Part shown: piece by piece, positions 1 through 10,684 of the stretch
How positions within the stretch are numbered: position 1 is the stretch's first letter
Layout: the number at the start of each line of letters is the position of its first letter
Origin: Comamonadaceae bacterium
GTDB lineage: Bacteria; Pseudomonadota; Gammaproteobacteria; Burkholderiales; Burkholderiaceae_C
Assembly (NCBI GenBank): GCA_947373605.1
Contig: CANBYM010000009.1
Coordinates: 1 to 46,301 of the forward strand
Direction: 5' to 3'
DNA: 46,301 bases
Program-made: the position numbers and the translations under genes
Notes under the pieces: generated by a model
Told to the model about the DNA's origin: nothing
The model's input: only the letters and a program-made list of their open reading frames with translations
Database searches by the model: none

Positions 1-2591
1 ATCAGTTCCACCAAGCTGGCACTAATTGCCAATCCCAGGCCGGTGCCCCCATAACTTCGCGTTGTTGATGCATCAGCCTGTGAGAAGGCATCAAATATTG
101 ACTTCATTTTTTCAGGCGCGATACCAATGCCAGAATCCGCTACTGAAAAGATTGCCTCGACGACTTTCTCACTTACTGCAGAAAGTTGCAGCGCCACCCT
201 TACTTCTCCCGCGCTAGTAAATTTAATGGCGTTGTCGCACAGATTCGATAGCACCTGTCGAAGGCGACCGGGATCCCCAACCAGACGGGCGGGCAGATCC
301 TGTGGACTGTCAAAGCGCAAGACGAGGTGCTTTTCCTTGGCGCGAACCTGTATGCCTTGGAGCGTGTCACTTACCAATTGCCCTATGTCAAACGCAATAA
401 ATTCGAGTTCGATCTTGCCAGCCTCAATTTTAGAAAAATCAAGAATGCTGTTGAGAATTACCAAAAGCGATGCTGCCGAACTTTTCACTGCCTCCAGATA
501 GCTGCGCTGTGATGCAGTCAACGTCGTGTCGAGTGTCAAATCCGTCATGCCCATGATGCCATTCATGGGCGTTCGAATTTCGTGACTCATGTTAGCCAAA
601 AATTGCGATTTGGCCTGATTGGCACTAGCAGCACGCTGTTCGGCCTGTTTGCGCTGTTCTAGCGCCACATGCAAATCTGCGAGCCGCTGCTCCAAGCTGC
701 GCTGGGCCAGTTCAACTTGATTTCGTGCACCAATCAGCCCTTCGCGGGCGTCATCAATGCTGTGCGCTGCGCCGGCGATTTCCGCCTGTAAGTTATTGAA
801 GCTCTGGGCCATTTCGCCAAGTTCGTCGCGACTGTTTACTTTTACTGGGTGGCGGTCGACACGGGCGTGCGCCTCATCAAGGCGCCCTTCACCTAGAGCG
901 CGCATTGCTCGCGTGAAATCCGCTACCGTACCACTTGCCAGTCTTTGTGCAGCGGATGCCACTTCAACCGCAGAGTGCGCAATCATCCCTGGCAAAATCA
1001 GGCCCACGCTGATCGTGAGCATTGCAACAGCAACGAAAACGTCCTCCAATGCGCTGACCAATGCGCTGTTGCCTTTGGGCACGTTATCAACCGCCAGCAA
1101 ATATCCGGCACCGTCGAGCACGAGCACTAATAGCATCGCACCAGTGAGCTTGATATGCAGTGATGGTGGCACACCAGGCAAGCCAAGCTTGCGTCTGTCG
1201 GCAAACTTTCGAATGGCATAAAGGACAGCACCAGAGTAAGCGAACGCCAGACCGAAGAGGACCGTGGGCAAGCCAAACTGCTGGAACCCCAGAACACACG
1301 AGACACCCCATATTACGGCAGCCCAAAGTCCCAGCAGAATGGTTCCGCGCGGCGCTCTATAGGGGCGCACCATGTCCGGCTGGTCACGTCGGAGAAGCCA
1401 TACGGCTATGCTTGGCAATGCGATGCCGATGAGGTACGTAAAGTTGGCTGCAGCGACCAGCCAAATCGGGTCACCAATCAGCAAAAAGAAGATCGACATG
1501 GCCGCAGTAAGTAACGTGGCGGCCCATGGGGCATCATTAGGGGAACGCCGTGCCAGAAATGCGGGAACCAGTCCGTCTTCCGCCAGCTGTGAGAGGGTGC
1601 GCGATGCGCCCGCCAGCGGCTGGATGGTTCCATGAAACATATTGAGCATCATGAACCAGATGGCTGCAGCCTTGGCTCCGGAGCCCAACAGGGGCGCAAA
1701 TGTGGGCCCAAGCTCAAGCGCCAGATCTTTACCCAAAGGTTCAGCACCCAACGTGCCAAGCCAGACTACTGGCAACAAAATAAAATACACCGAGGCCATG
1801 ACTGCGGCGGCAAACATGGCGCGCGGTACGTTGCGTTGCGGGTCGCGCGTTTCGCCGACATGGCAAGCTGCGGCTTCGAACGCGGGTGCAGCAAAACCAA
1901 TTAGATACAGGCCGGCCATCAGGCTGGTGACATCTCCAAAAGAGCCAGGAAACGGCGTTGTCAAATGAAAGTCAAAAGCCCGATGCCAATCAACGGTACC
2001 TGAAAAGACAGGTACAACACCGGACAGGAACGCGAGAATGGCCGAGACAACTGCAATCGGTGTTGTCATGCGCGACACCCACTTCACACCCATCAAGTTA
2101 ACGCACATGAAGAACAGTACCAAGCCCGCTGCAAGCGCGTCTACCGACACGTCAGGCAGATACCAGCTTTTGATCGCCGCGGCAGACAATAGGGCCGTCA
2201 GACCGCAAGTAGGAACCCAACCCCACCAGTAGCAAGTGCCGGCAAGATTGGCCAGCACTGGAGCGTACGGCCGGAACGCTTCACTGCAAGTTGCAGCAAT
2301 ACCCCCAACTCGGTTGGGCCACATCAACACCAATTCGGTCCAGCCGGGCGCTGCAGCCCAACTCAGCAAAAGGCCTAAGGCCAGCAACGGAACGGCCGCA
2401 CTACCCTGACCAAGAATGTCCCCCTGTCCGGCAAAAAGTGCGGCAATAAGAAATAGGCTTTGGTTGCTGCCCCCCATTGCCAATGCAGCTGTCCCAATCC
2501 AGCCCAGTGTTCGTGGATGCTCCACCGTGGCAATAGGTACTTCAAGCGGTTGGAGCTGAAGTGGCGCTGCCGTTGATAAGGCGTCTGACAT
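1..2591 (-). CDS. APC-superfamily amino acid permease-like domain fused to HAMP + HisKA + HATPase_c sensor histidine kinase (3' end truncated by window)
   Basis: Manual reverse-strand translation from ATG at 2591-2589 stays open for 863 codons to the window edge. N-terminal part is hydrophobic and permease-like ([12 protein letters not shown]...[76 protein letters not shown]...). Then HAMP-like ...[13 protein letters not shown] (~800-835), His[21 protein letters not shown] (~545-600) and HATPase GTGLGLAIS (~20-47). Not in the ORF track because no stop lies in the window. Confidence 0.9.
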   Translation of the reverse strand, partial: MSDALSTAAPLQLQPLEVPIATVEHPRTLGWIGTAALAMGGSNQSLFLIAALFAGQGDILGQGSAAVPLLALGLLLSWAAAPGWTELVLMWPNRVGGIAATCSEAFRPYAPVLANLAGTCYWWGWVPTCGLTALLSAAAIKSWYLPDVSVDALAAGLVLFFMCVNLMGVKWVSRMTTPIAVVSAILAFLSGVVPVFSGTVDWHRAFDFHLTTPFPGSFGDVTSLMAGLYLIGFAAPAFEAAACHVGETRDPQRNVPRAMFAAAVMASVYFILLPVVWLGTLGAEPLGKDLALELGPTFAPLLGSGAKAAAIWFMMLNMFHGTIQPLAGASRTLSQLAEDGLVPAFLARRSPNDAPWAATLLTAAMSIFFLLIGDPIWLVAAANFTYLIGIALPSIAVWLLRRDQPDMVRPYRAPRGTILLGLWAAVIWGVSCVLGFQQFGLPTVLFGLAFAYSGAVLYAIRKFADRRKLGLPGVPPSLHIKLTGAMLLVLVLDGAGYLLAVDNVPKGNSALVSALEDVFVAVAMLTISVGLILPGMIAHSAVEVASAAQRLASGTVADFTRAMRALGEGRLDEAHARVDRHPVKVNSRDELGEMAQSFNNLQAEIAGAAHSIDDAREGLIGARNQVELAQRSLEQRLADLHVALEQRKQAEQRAASANQAKSQFLANMSHEIRTPMNGIMGMTDLTLDTTLTASQRSYLEAVKSSAASLLVILNSILDFSKIEAGKIELEFIAFDIGQLVSDTLQGIQVRAKEKHLVLRFDSPQDLPARLVGDPGRLRQVLSNLCDNAIKFTSAGEVRVALQLSAVSEKVVEAIFSVADSGIGIAPEKMKSIFDAFSQADASTTRSYGGTGLGLAISASLVEL

Positions 2592-3089
2592 GGTACGTTT
2601 TCCTCCAGCGGACGCGTAAAACTTGCGTTTGTGCCAACCGATTTAAATGCTCCCTTGACAAAGTCAATTTAGCACGAAATAAAAGCCTGCAATGCTGCGA
2701 TTGCAGACATACGAAACCAATTTCGGCCTACTGGATATCAGTGAATTTGCACTCATTCATACATTGCATACTTTGTAAGCTATATCCAGTTGGAAAACAG
2801 TTACCGTGGTGTTTTCCTCACATGCATTTGATGGGAACACCATTTCGAGAATTGCGAAGATACCAGTTCATGACTAACGCTAAATACAAGACCTGCCGTT
2901 TTGATACTCATTTAACAAGAGGCCCGTGAATGTCAACACTACCGGCCAAGCGGAGAAAAGTAATGCGCAGTACCAATGTGATATTTTTTCTCTGTCGGCA
3001 ATTGTCCTCTTGGTTGTAGGGATCCGCGCCCAAAGCGAATCACCTTGCTTGGTGAATAACGGACACAAAAACTAAGGGAAAAAAGCAGG

Positions 3090-6000
3090 ATGCAGCTTAA
3101 AAACGTCCGATTTAGCGACGCAGGCATCGCATTTCCGGTGCTGCTATTCCTGTCGGGAGTTGCAGCTTTTGGAACAACAGCATATTTTCAACATCAGACC
3201 ATTGAAAAAAGCGCTCGTGCCGAGTTCGAGCGGATGTCCATACGTGCAGATGCTCAGATTGCAGACCGACTCGAAAAGGTTCTAACTGGCCTGAGAGGTG
3301 CTAGTGGTTTATTTGCGGCTAATCAACATATCGACCGTGGTGCGTTTCGCCGTTACGTCTTGGCGCGGGATATGGAGAAAGAGTTTGCAGGCGTACGTGG
3401 CTTTGGATTCATTCAACGCGTGGAACGCGCAGACCTGGCGTCGTTTGTAGCGGCAGAGCGAGCCGACGGTGCCCCTGAATTTTCTGTTCATCAGTTAAAC
3501 GATACGACCCAGCAAGATCTCTTTATCAGCAAATTTATTGAGCCAGCTATCAACAATGAAGGTGCGCAAGCGCTGGATATCGGTTCCGAGGCACTCAGAC
3601 GCGCTGGCCTCAGGCAAGCTATCAACACGGGCGCTGCCACTGTGACCGGTGTCATTTCGCTCGTGCAGGACGATAAGAAAAGACCCGCTGTGCTGCTCTA
3701 TCAACCCGTTTATAGAGCGGGAGCGCCGATGGAAAACTACACGCAACGCAATGCTGCATTGGTTGGAGTGCTTTACGCGCCCATCGTCATGGAGGAATTG
3801 CTTCAGGGCATGCCGGATGTGCAGTTGGGCCTACTGGATTTTGCAATTGTGGACGCACCCATCAACTCCAGTGGGGGGGGACTGATGTTCGACGCTGACA
3901 ATCACCTAAAACAATTGCCGGCAGGCTCAGATCCGGGAGTCGCGCAACGTTATTCCCTCAGTAAACCATTGCAGCTACCAGGACGCAGCGTGACTTTGAG
4001 CATGCGAAGCACACCGGCTTTTGATGCAACGATTAACCAGACTCAACCCTGGCTCATTTTGGGTGGCGGCAGCCTGATCAGTGCCTTGCTGGCGCTGATC
4101 TTGCACCAGCAAGCTACCGGGCGCCGTCGTGCTGAACACCTTGCCAGGATCAAAACGAATGATCTGAATATCGCCTTGCGCGATAACCGCACTATTCTTA
4201 CAGTGCTCAATCTGCACTCCATCGTTTCCGTGACGGATTTGGGTGGATACATCCTGGAAGCCAACGATGCTTTTTGCCAGATCAGTGGCTATTCCCGGAC
4301 AGAGTTGCTTGGCAGCAATCACAGCATTGTAAATTCCAGCATGCAATCCAAGGAATTCTGGGAGGACATGTGGATCACTATTTCCAGCGGTAAGCCCTGG
4401 CGCGCCGAGGTGTGCAATATGTCCAAAAGCGGACAGCCGTATTGGGTAGACACGCTCGTTACGGCCTTCGTTGGGGATGATGGAAAGATCGAGAAATACG
4501 TTTCCATACGCACGGATATTTCTGCACGGAAAAAGGCAGAGGAGGAGCTGCGATGGAGTCAGTCCCTAATGGAAAAAATGTCGAACTCATCGCCGCTGGC
4601 GCTTTTGGTGGTGGACAACCGCAGTGATGACATTTTGTATTTCAATGAGCGCTTTTGCCAACTCTGGGGCATCGACCATTTGGCTGCGCAAATGCATAGC
4701 CGTGCGCTTAAGAACAAAGACACCATGTCGGCTTGTACAAACGTGCTCGCAGATGCAACTGCGTATGCTGAATCCTGTAAGCCCTTGCAGGATGTGCGCA
4801 ACCGCGTCACATTGGAAGACGAGATTGCTTTCACGGGGCAGCGCACGGTACGCCGCTACACCACACAGATTCGGGACTCCGATGACCATTATTTCGGGCG
4901 CTTTTATATTTTTGAGGACATCACCGAACGCAAGACCGCTGAGCATGCGTTAACCAAGGCCATCGACGAAGCGCAAGCAGCGTCGCTAGCCAAGAGTCAG
5001 TTTCTGGCCAATATGAGCCACGAAATTCGAACGCCCATGCACGCAATTCTGGGAATGCTGATGCTTCTGGGTAAGACCGACCTTTCTGCACGCCAGGCGG
5101 ACTATGCAGCCAAGAGTGAGGGAGCTGCGCGCACCTTACTTAGCCTGCTCAATGAAATATTGGACTTCTCCAAGATTGAAGCCGGGAAAATGGAACTCGA
5201 CCCGCATCCCTTTGCGGTTGACAAATTGTTGCTTGACCTATCAGTGATTCTGTCTACCAGCGTTGGAATAAAGCCAATTGAAGTGCTGTTTGACATAGAT
5301 CCCAAGCTGCCGCGACAGCTGATGGGGGACGCGATGCGAATTCAGCAAGTCTTGTTGAATTTGGGTAGTAACGCCATCAAATTCACAGAGCGGGGCGAAG
5401 TAGTACTTTCCATTCAAGTGCTGCGTCAAAGTGAGGAGGCAGTCACATTGCAGTTTTGCATGCGTGACAGTGGCATCGGTATTGCCGCTGAAAATTTTGC
5501 GCGCATATTCTCCGGCTTTACACAGGCAGAGGCGTCCACTACGCGCCGCTTCGGAGGTACAGGGCTAGGTGTGGCGATCAGCCAGCGGTTTGTCGCCCTG
5601 ATGGGGGGCGAGTTGGAACTTCAAAGCGAGCTTGGCAAAGGAAGCCGCTTTTACTTCACGCTGACCCTGCCAGTACTGGCCGCAGTGGTGGAGGATAAAT
5701 CATTGCTTGAAGTTAGTCTTATTGATAGTCAATTCAGGCGGGTGCTGGTCATTGACGATAACCCGATAGCCCGTGAAGTCATGGAGCATATGTGCGGCTC
5801 ACTGGGATGGACCGTAGATCTGGCAGCCGGTGGCCAAAGTGGATTGGAGTTGTTGCAACAACGAAGCGCAGAAGGTGTTCAATACCAGGCGATATTTGTG
5901 GACTGGAACATGCCGGACATGGACGGTTGGCAGACCAGTCAGCATATTCGCGAAATTCTCTTGCACCGCAAACTGGTCGACGGCCACAAACAAGTGCCGG

Positions 6001-7262
6001 TTGTCGTGATGGTTACAGCTCATGGGCGTGAAATGATGACTCAGCGCACCGCAGAGGATCAGTTGCTTATTGATAGCGTTGTGATCAAGCCAGTTACGGC
6101 GTCCATGCTTTTAAATGCGGTGATTGATGCTCGCGACCATAACGATAATCGCCATCCGTCAGTCATCAATGGACCAAAATCACTCAGACGGCTCGATGGA
6201 ATGCGCTTGCTGTTAGTTGAAGACAACGTCAACAACCAGCAAGTAGCAAGAGAGTTATTGGAAGACGAAGGGGCATTGATGGAAGTGGCCCACAATGGCG
6301 TTGAAGCGCTTGAGGCCATCGCCAAAGCTACTCCAGGCAATGCATATGACGTAGTGTTGATGGACTTGCAAATGCCGGTGATGGATGGCTTCACAGCAAC
6401 GGAAAAAATCCGCAAGGAATTGGGGCTGACTACGTTGCCCGTCATTGCAATGACCGCTAACGCCATGTCCAGTGACCGTGATGCCTGTATTGCTGCAGGC
6501 ATGAATGATCATGTGGGAAAGCCCTTTGATTTAAATGAATTGGTTCGGGTCCTGCGCCACCACGCCAAGTGGGAAAGTATGGATAGTGCGTCAACCCAAT
6601 CCGAACCGTTGGTCAATCCGGCTATTCAAAAAATTGCCAGTGATACCGGTGTGGACTTGGTTACTGCATTGCACAGACTTGGGGGTAAGCAAGACGTGTA
6701 CATGCGCATGCTGCGGTCGTTTGTGAATGACTTGAAGGATATGCAGGATCAGTTGCTGGCGTTTCCATCTGAGGCCAGTCAGCCGTCCAAGCTGGACGAT
6801 ACAAAGCGTTTACTCCATACGCTCAAAGGTTTGGCGGCAACGCTGGGAGCGACCGCGTTGTCAAATGAAGCAGCAAGCGGTGGGAGAGCGCTAAGTGAGA
6901 GTTTGACGACGGAGAGGCACCTGCTGGCGGTCAGTCGCGTTGGTGATGCCACTACTTATGCCTTGCACGGTTTAAAGGCCCTACTGGCTGAATTACAACA
7001 AGTGCATTCGGCAACAGAACACGACAATCCACTTTGTAACGTCGACTCAATCGATAAGCCGATGCTGCAAGCGGCACTGCGTGCCTTGTCGTCGTCGTTG
7101 GAACAGCAGGACATGGAGTCTATGACGGCAATGGCCGAATTGCAGAAGCGGTTTGGCCAGAGCCTTGGTGAAGGCATTGCAGACTTGGAAGTAGCCATGG
7201 CAGACATGGATTTTGAAAAGGCATTGCCCTTTTGCAATGCGCTCCTTGAAAAATATTCTTGA
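3090..7262 (+). CDS. Hybrid sensor histidine kinase: TM-CHASE-PAS-PAS-HisKA-HATPase-REC-REC-Hpt
   Basis: 1390 aa. CHASE-like periplasmic region (FERMSIRADAQIADRLEKVLTGLRGASGLFAANQ), [26 protein letters not shown], two REC domains (VDWNMPDMDGW; LMDLQMPVMDG), Hpt HTLKGLAATLG. Confidence 0.95.
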   Translation: MQLKNVRFSDAGIAFPVLLFLSGVAAFGTTAYFQHQTIEKSARAEFERMSIRADAQIADRLEKVLTGLRGASGLFAANQHIDRGAFRRYVLARDMEKEFAGVRGFGFIQRVERADLASFVAAERADGAPEFSVHQLNDTTQQDLFISKFIEPAINNEGAQALDIGSEALRRAGLRQAINTGAATVTGVISLVQDDKKRPAVLLYQPVYRAGAPMENYTQRNAALVGVLYAPIVMEELLQGMPDVQLGLLDFAIVDAPINSSGGGLMFDADNHLKQLPAGSDPGVAQRYSLSKPLQLPGRSVTLSMRSTPAFDATINQTQPWLILGGGSLISALLALILHQQATGRRRAEHLARIKTNDLNIALRDNRTILTVLNLHSIVSVTDLGGYILEANDAFCQISGYSRTELLGSNHSIVNSSMQSKEFWEDMWITISSGKPWRAEVCNMSKSGQPYWVDTLVTAFVGDDGKIEKYVSIRTDISARKKAEEELRWSQSLMEKMSNSSPLALLVVDNRSDDILYFNERFCQLWGIDHLAAQMHSRALKNKDTMSACTNVLADATAYAESCKPLQDVRNRVTLEDEIAFTGQRTVRRYTTQIRDSDDHYFGRFYIFEDITERKTAEHALTKAIDEAQAASLAKSQFLANMSHEIRTPMHAILGMLMLLGKTDLSARQADYAAKSEGAARTLLSLLNEILDFSKIEAGKMELDPHPFAVDKLLLDLSVILSTSVGIKPIEVLFDIDPKLPRQLMGDAMRIQQVLLNLGSNAIKFTERGEVVLSIQVLRQSEEAVTLQFCMRDSGIGIAAENFARIFSGFTQAEASTTRRFGGTGLGVAISQRFVALMGGELELQSELGKGSRFYFTLTLPVLAAVVEDKSLLEVSLIDSQFRRVLVIDDNPIAREVMEHMCGSLGWTVDLAAGGQSGLELLQQRSAEGVQYQAIFVDWNMPDMDGWQTSQHIREILLHRKLVDGHKQVPVVVMVTAHGREMMTQRTAEDQLLIDSVVIKPVTASMLLNAVIDARDHNDNRHPSVINGPKSLRRLDGMRLLLVEDNVNNQQVARELLEDEGALMEVAHNGVEALEAIAKATPGNAYDVVLMDLQMPVMDGFTATEKIRKELGLTTLPVIAMTANAMSSDRDACIAAGMNDHVGKPFDLNELVRVLRHHAKWESMDSASTQSEPLVNPAIQKIASDTGVDLVTALHRLGGKQDVYMRMLRSFVNDLKDMQDQLLAFPSEASQPSKLDDTKRLLHTLKGLAATLGATALSNEAASGGRALSESLTTERHLLAVSRVGDATTYALHGLKALLAELQQVHSATEHDNPLCNVDSIDKPMLQAALRALSSSLEQQDMESMTAMAELQKRFGQSLGEGIADLEVAMADMDFEKALPFCNALLEKYS

Positions 7263-7324
7263 GGTTGCCGAGATCGGACCAGAACGGCTATATCCCCCAA
7301 AATCAGCCGCAAAAGCACCAAATA

Positions 7325-7975
7325 TCAACGAATACCGATTGAGCCCACGTATTGGGCTACGGCAAAAGCATCGGAGTCGGTAAGCTCGTGCGTGACTTGT
7401 TTCATTGGTGCACCGCGGGGCCTTGCATCGGTCAGCTGGAAAACTTTGATTTGCTCCAGCACATAGGCCGGATGTTGGCCTGCCAGCCTTGGGAACGCTG
7501 CATTGCCCTCCCCGGTGGGCCCGTGACAGGCCCAGCACTGCACGACGCCCTTATCCGGTACACCGCTCTCAAAAATGGCCTTGCCACGCGCCAGCACAGC
7601 ACCGTCTGAAAAATTGGCCCGCATGGGCTTTTGCGAAGAGAAATAGTCAGCCAATTCCTCGACTTGCTTCGTGGTGATATGCGTAAAACCCCACATGTAC
7701 TGCACCCCTTTGGAGTCGCTACGCTCATGCCCTTTGAAGTCTCCGAGCTGGGCCAGCAAGTAGTCGTGCTGCTGCCCGGCCAACTTGGGGAAGGCAGGCG
7801 ATGTGGATTCACCGGTCACGCCGTGGCAAGTCGAACAAACCTGAAGTGCCAGCGTCTGCCCGGCCACCTCCGGGTCGCTGACGTTGCGGCTTTTTAGCGG
7901 ATCCGCACAACCTGTGAGGGTCAGAAGTGCCGCTGTTATCAGTGCTAATGCGAATTTCGAATTTTTAGTGTTCAT
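7325..7975 (-). CDS. Diheme c-type cytochrome, putative lipoprotein (cytochrome c4-like)
   Basis: Two heme motifs CSTCH and CWACH, each followed by ...FPKLAGQ/FPRLAGQ; lipobox-like LLTLTGC. Start placed at MNTKNSKF (7975) rather than the upstream ATG at 8002. Confidence 0.88.
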   Translation of the reverse strand: MNTKNSKFALALITAALLTLTGCADPLKSRNVSDPEVAGQTLALQVCSTCHGVTGESTSPAFPKLAGQQHDYLLAQLGDFKGHERSDSKGVQYMWGFTHITTKQVEELADYFSSQKPMRANFSDGAVLARGKAIFESGVPDKGVVQCWACHGPTGEGNAAFPRLAGQHPAYVLEQIKVFQLTDARPRGAPMKQVTHELTDSDAFAVAQYVGSIGIR

Positions 7976-8017
7976 GATGTCCCCTTGAATAGGATGTGGC
8001 ATTTAACGTTACCGGCG

Positions 8018-9403
8018 TTAAAAGGCCGCCCAAAGATAGACGTAGGTGTTGTTGTTGTCGCTGGCATTACGCCCGGCTCCGTCGTAGTTGGAAGTCGCCC
8101 CGAGGTACTTTGTGAAAATGTTGAACTGCAGGCCCAGACGTACGTTTTGCCGTACCAGCCAGAAGAACTCCGGCGTCCAGACTTCTGAATCAGGCACCAG
8201 ACTGGTTCCGGCTGCGTAGGCGGTCGAATCTGAACTGCCCGTTACATTGCGGTAGGTCAGGCTGGCGCCATATTTCTCGCGATATACGTAACCGGCTTTC
8301 ACCAACAGTGTGTTGAGGCTCGCGGAACCGTCGGAATAAGTGAGTCCAGTCTGATCGTCAATGGTTTCAGAGACTACACGCACTTGCGCTGTAACCGTGT
8401 GCGGAGATTGCAGGTACTGGTACTGCGCGTCAATGCCGATGTCCTTAAAGTGGGTGCTTCCAACTCCCTCAATGGGTAAGTTAGAGCCGTCTAGCGGTAA
8501 CACACCTGCATCCAGCCCGAACGCCCCCACCATCACATTGCTGGCATCCCAGGCTTTGGTGTAAGCCACGCGCCAGTACAGAGCGTTGCCGTCCAAAAAT
8601 GTAAGCGGGTGATCTGGGTTACCCTTGTCATTGCCATAACTCAAGAAGGACAAAGCATTCTTGGCGGTTTGGTAACTCGTGATCTCCGCGTAAATGCTCT
8701 GGTTCCAGTAGGTGTAGGCCCCGATACCGGCAACCTGTTGTGCAAGCCCACCTTCGATCAGTGATGCTGCAGGCAATCCGTAAGTTTGCGATGGTGACAA
8801 ATAGGGGTGTGACCATGCAGGTGCACTGTTCCAGACATCCTGAACCGACGGATTGTTGTTAAGCGTTATGCCCCAGACAATATCTTTGTTGGCGTCCACC
8901 GTGCGATCGGCATATCGCAAATCGAAATTGTCTGCGGCCGTGTGGCCCAGCCAGTTCAGATTAGCATCCTGCGTATCATGAAAAGTGTGGGTGTACTGGG
9001 CAAATCCGCCCACGTTGTCCGTGACTTTGCCTGCCAGAAAGACACTCGCGACATCGACGATTGCACTGTTGTCAAGTTTCACCCCAGGGTCATTGGCATT
9101 TTGCGTGGAGGTGTAGTCCGCCACTACCATGACTGACAGAGGAGTGTTGCGTTCACCCATGGTGTACCCGGTAAGTTTGAACATTCGCCCGTAGGGAGTG
9201 AGTTCGGGGTACTGACCGCCAGCATGGCAGGCTACACAGCTCTGTCCGGTTTGTGCGGCAAATGCAGGTACGGCACGGGACTGTGTTGTAGCAAACAGCA
9301 ACATCCCACTCATAAAGGCCAGAACGTACCACTTCATAGAACGATAGGACGCTTTCCTGAAGCTACTTGAATTTGCACCTGCTTGGTCGATGGCTGTCTG
9401 CAT
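8018..9403 (-). CDS. Monoheme cytochrome / outer-membrane beta-barrel fusion protein, Cyc2-like
   Basis: Signal peptide, then a single N-terminal heme motif in context FAAQTGQSCVACHAGGQYPELTPYGRMFKLTGYT, then ~400 aa of porin-like alternating sequence ending in aromatic Phe (YLWAAF*). Good SD (GAGGAG) upstream. Confidence 0.72.
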   Translation of the reverse strand: MQTAIDQAGANSSSFRKASYRSMKWYVLAFMSGMLLFATTQSRAVPAFAAQTGQSCVACHAGGQYPELTPYGRMFKLTGYTMGERNTPLSVMVVADYTSTQNANDPGVKLDNSAIVDVASVFLAGKVTDNVGGFAQYTHTFHDTQDANLNWLGHTAADNFDLRYADRTVDANKDIVWGITLNNNPSVQDVWNSAPAWSHPYLSPSQTYGLPAASLIEGGLAQQVAGIGAYTYWNQSIYAEITSYQTAKNALSFLSYGNDKGNPDHPLTFLDGNALYWRVAYTKAWDASNVMVGAFGLDAGVLPLDGSNLPIEGVGSTHFKDIGIDAQYQYLQSPHTVTAQVRVVSETIDDQTGLTYSDGSASLNTLLVKAGYVYREKYGASLTYRNVTGSSDSTAYAAGTSLVPDSEVWTPEFFWLVRQNVRLGLQFNIFTKYLGATSNYDGAGRNASDNNNTYVYLWAAF

Positions 9404-9918
9404 TGCTGACTCCTCGTTATTCGCCGGAAGGGCCCTGGCGCCATGGCATTGTGTGAATAAAGGTGCGACTTTGTTTGTGCTGTATCCAACAAAGGTTCGT
9501 TACAAACAATTTCAAAAGCTACCAATCGCGTGACACCTAGAAATTGCTTACCTATCACCTCCGCCTGTTTAAGCAATGGGCGCTTTAGAGCAGGAACATC
9601 GGGTTTCCCTATTTCCGGTATCCGCGGCCAACTGCAGACATTCATGCATGTCCGCTTTGTGGTGTTTGAAATTTGTCTGGCGGGCCTTCCGGGGACCGGT
9701 CACTCAAACGCGCCGGTTGATGCCTTTAGCGGTCAGTCGTGAAAGTCTAGAACAGTTCGCCATGCCAATCAAAATAGAGCAGTCATGCTCTCGACGTAGT
9801 TCTTGGCCGAAGGCTACTGGGCTCTTGCGCCGCAATGGCGGTCTTTAGGATTTTGGCTAGAGAAGACTCCAGAAAACGCTGTTTGCGCCATCAGAATCAA
9901 CGTGTATCCTGTTCATGT

Positions 9919-10194
9919 ATGACCATTTGGGAAAAACTTATTTCCAGTCCTGATTGCGGCCCTAGGACTGGTTCGCCACTTGCGCGCGCAGCGCTGGGTC
10001 TGTGTGCTTTATTCTTTGCCCTTCACACGATCTTCACCGGCGCGATCCCCATGAACAAATCGCGTCCCATCTCCTACATGTATTTCGCAGATCACCCCAT
10101 CGTCGTTTCATTGATCTGCATTGCCGCACTGGTGTCTGCCGCTTGGGGTCTGGCAGACGCACGCTCACGGTATTGCATGCATACCAATATATGA
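9919..10194 (+). CDS. Hypothetical small membrane protein
   Basis: 91 aa from internal ATG (MTIWEKLISS...) with two hydrophobic segments; no family recognised. Confidence 0.4.
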   Translation: MTIWEKLISSPDCGPRTGSPLARAALGLCALFFALHTIFTGAIPMNKSRPISYMYFADHPIVVSLICIAALVSAAWGLADARSRYCMHTNI

Positions 10195-10684
10195 TCACAG
10201 TTCGCGAGACGGTCTGCTTGCGCTAAGGTTTGTAGGATGCCCGCCCGCAGTGGCGCGCTCATGACAACCCAATCACCTTGAAGGGCGGGCGCCGTGTAAA
10301 CCTTAGCGGTTGCAGTCATTGAGATTTGTGATCCGGCCGCTCCGAAGTCACCATTAGCGGTCAAGGATTGACCAGCTGCATTGTGGTGATCACTCCGTTC
10401 AATCAGACAACCGACACCAACAGCAGTCCTAAGAATTTTCGACCTTTCGATCGGTGATCGGTCTGATTCCCGGAATTTGCTCAGCAACCTTGTTGTGTTT
10501 CATTTGTGCAATTACTTAGCAAATTCCCTAGAAACATTTGTAATCCGTTCGGGTGACAAGTTTGAACCAGAGTGCGATAGAAAATATACAAATGATTATT
10601 TGGCGCTCCGATGCACATTCATTGCACCTGCCTAGGCAGTAACAAGTCGAATTACAGAAGCCCTGAGGCGTAAACTGAATTTCA

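Noticed and set aside
26-2232. Plus-strand ORFs in 1-2232 listed in the track
   Set aside because: They are antisense to the 863-codon permease-kinase frame, which has unmistakable conserved motifs.
9420-9918. About 500-bp ORF-poor region with pieces such as TTTAGCGGTCAGTCGTGAAAG, resembling segments near 10,300-10,370 (TTAGCGGTCAAGG)
   Set aside because: Similarity is too short to call a repeat family by eye. A genome-wide dispersed-repeat search would be needed.
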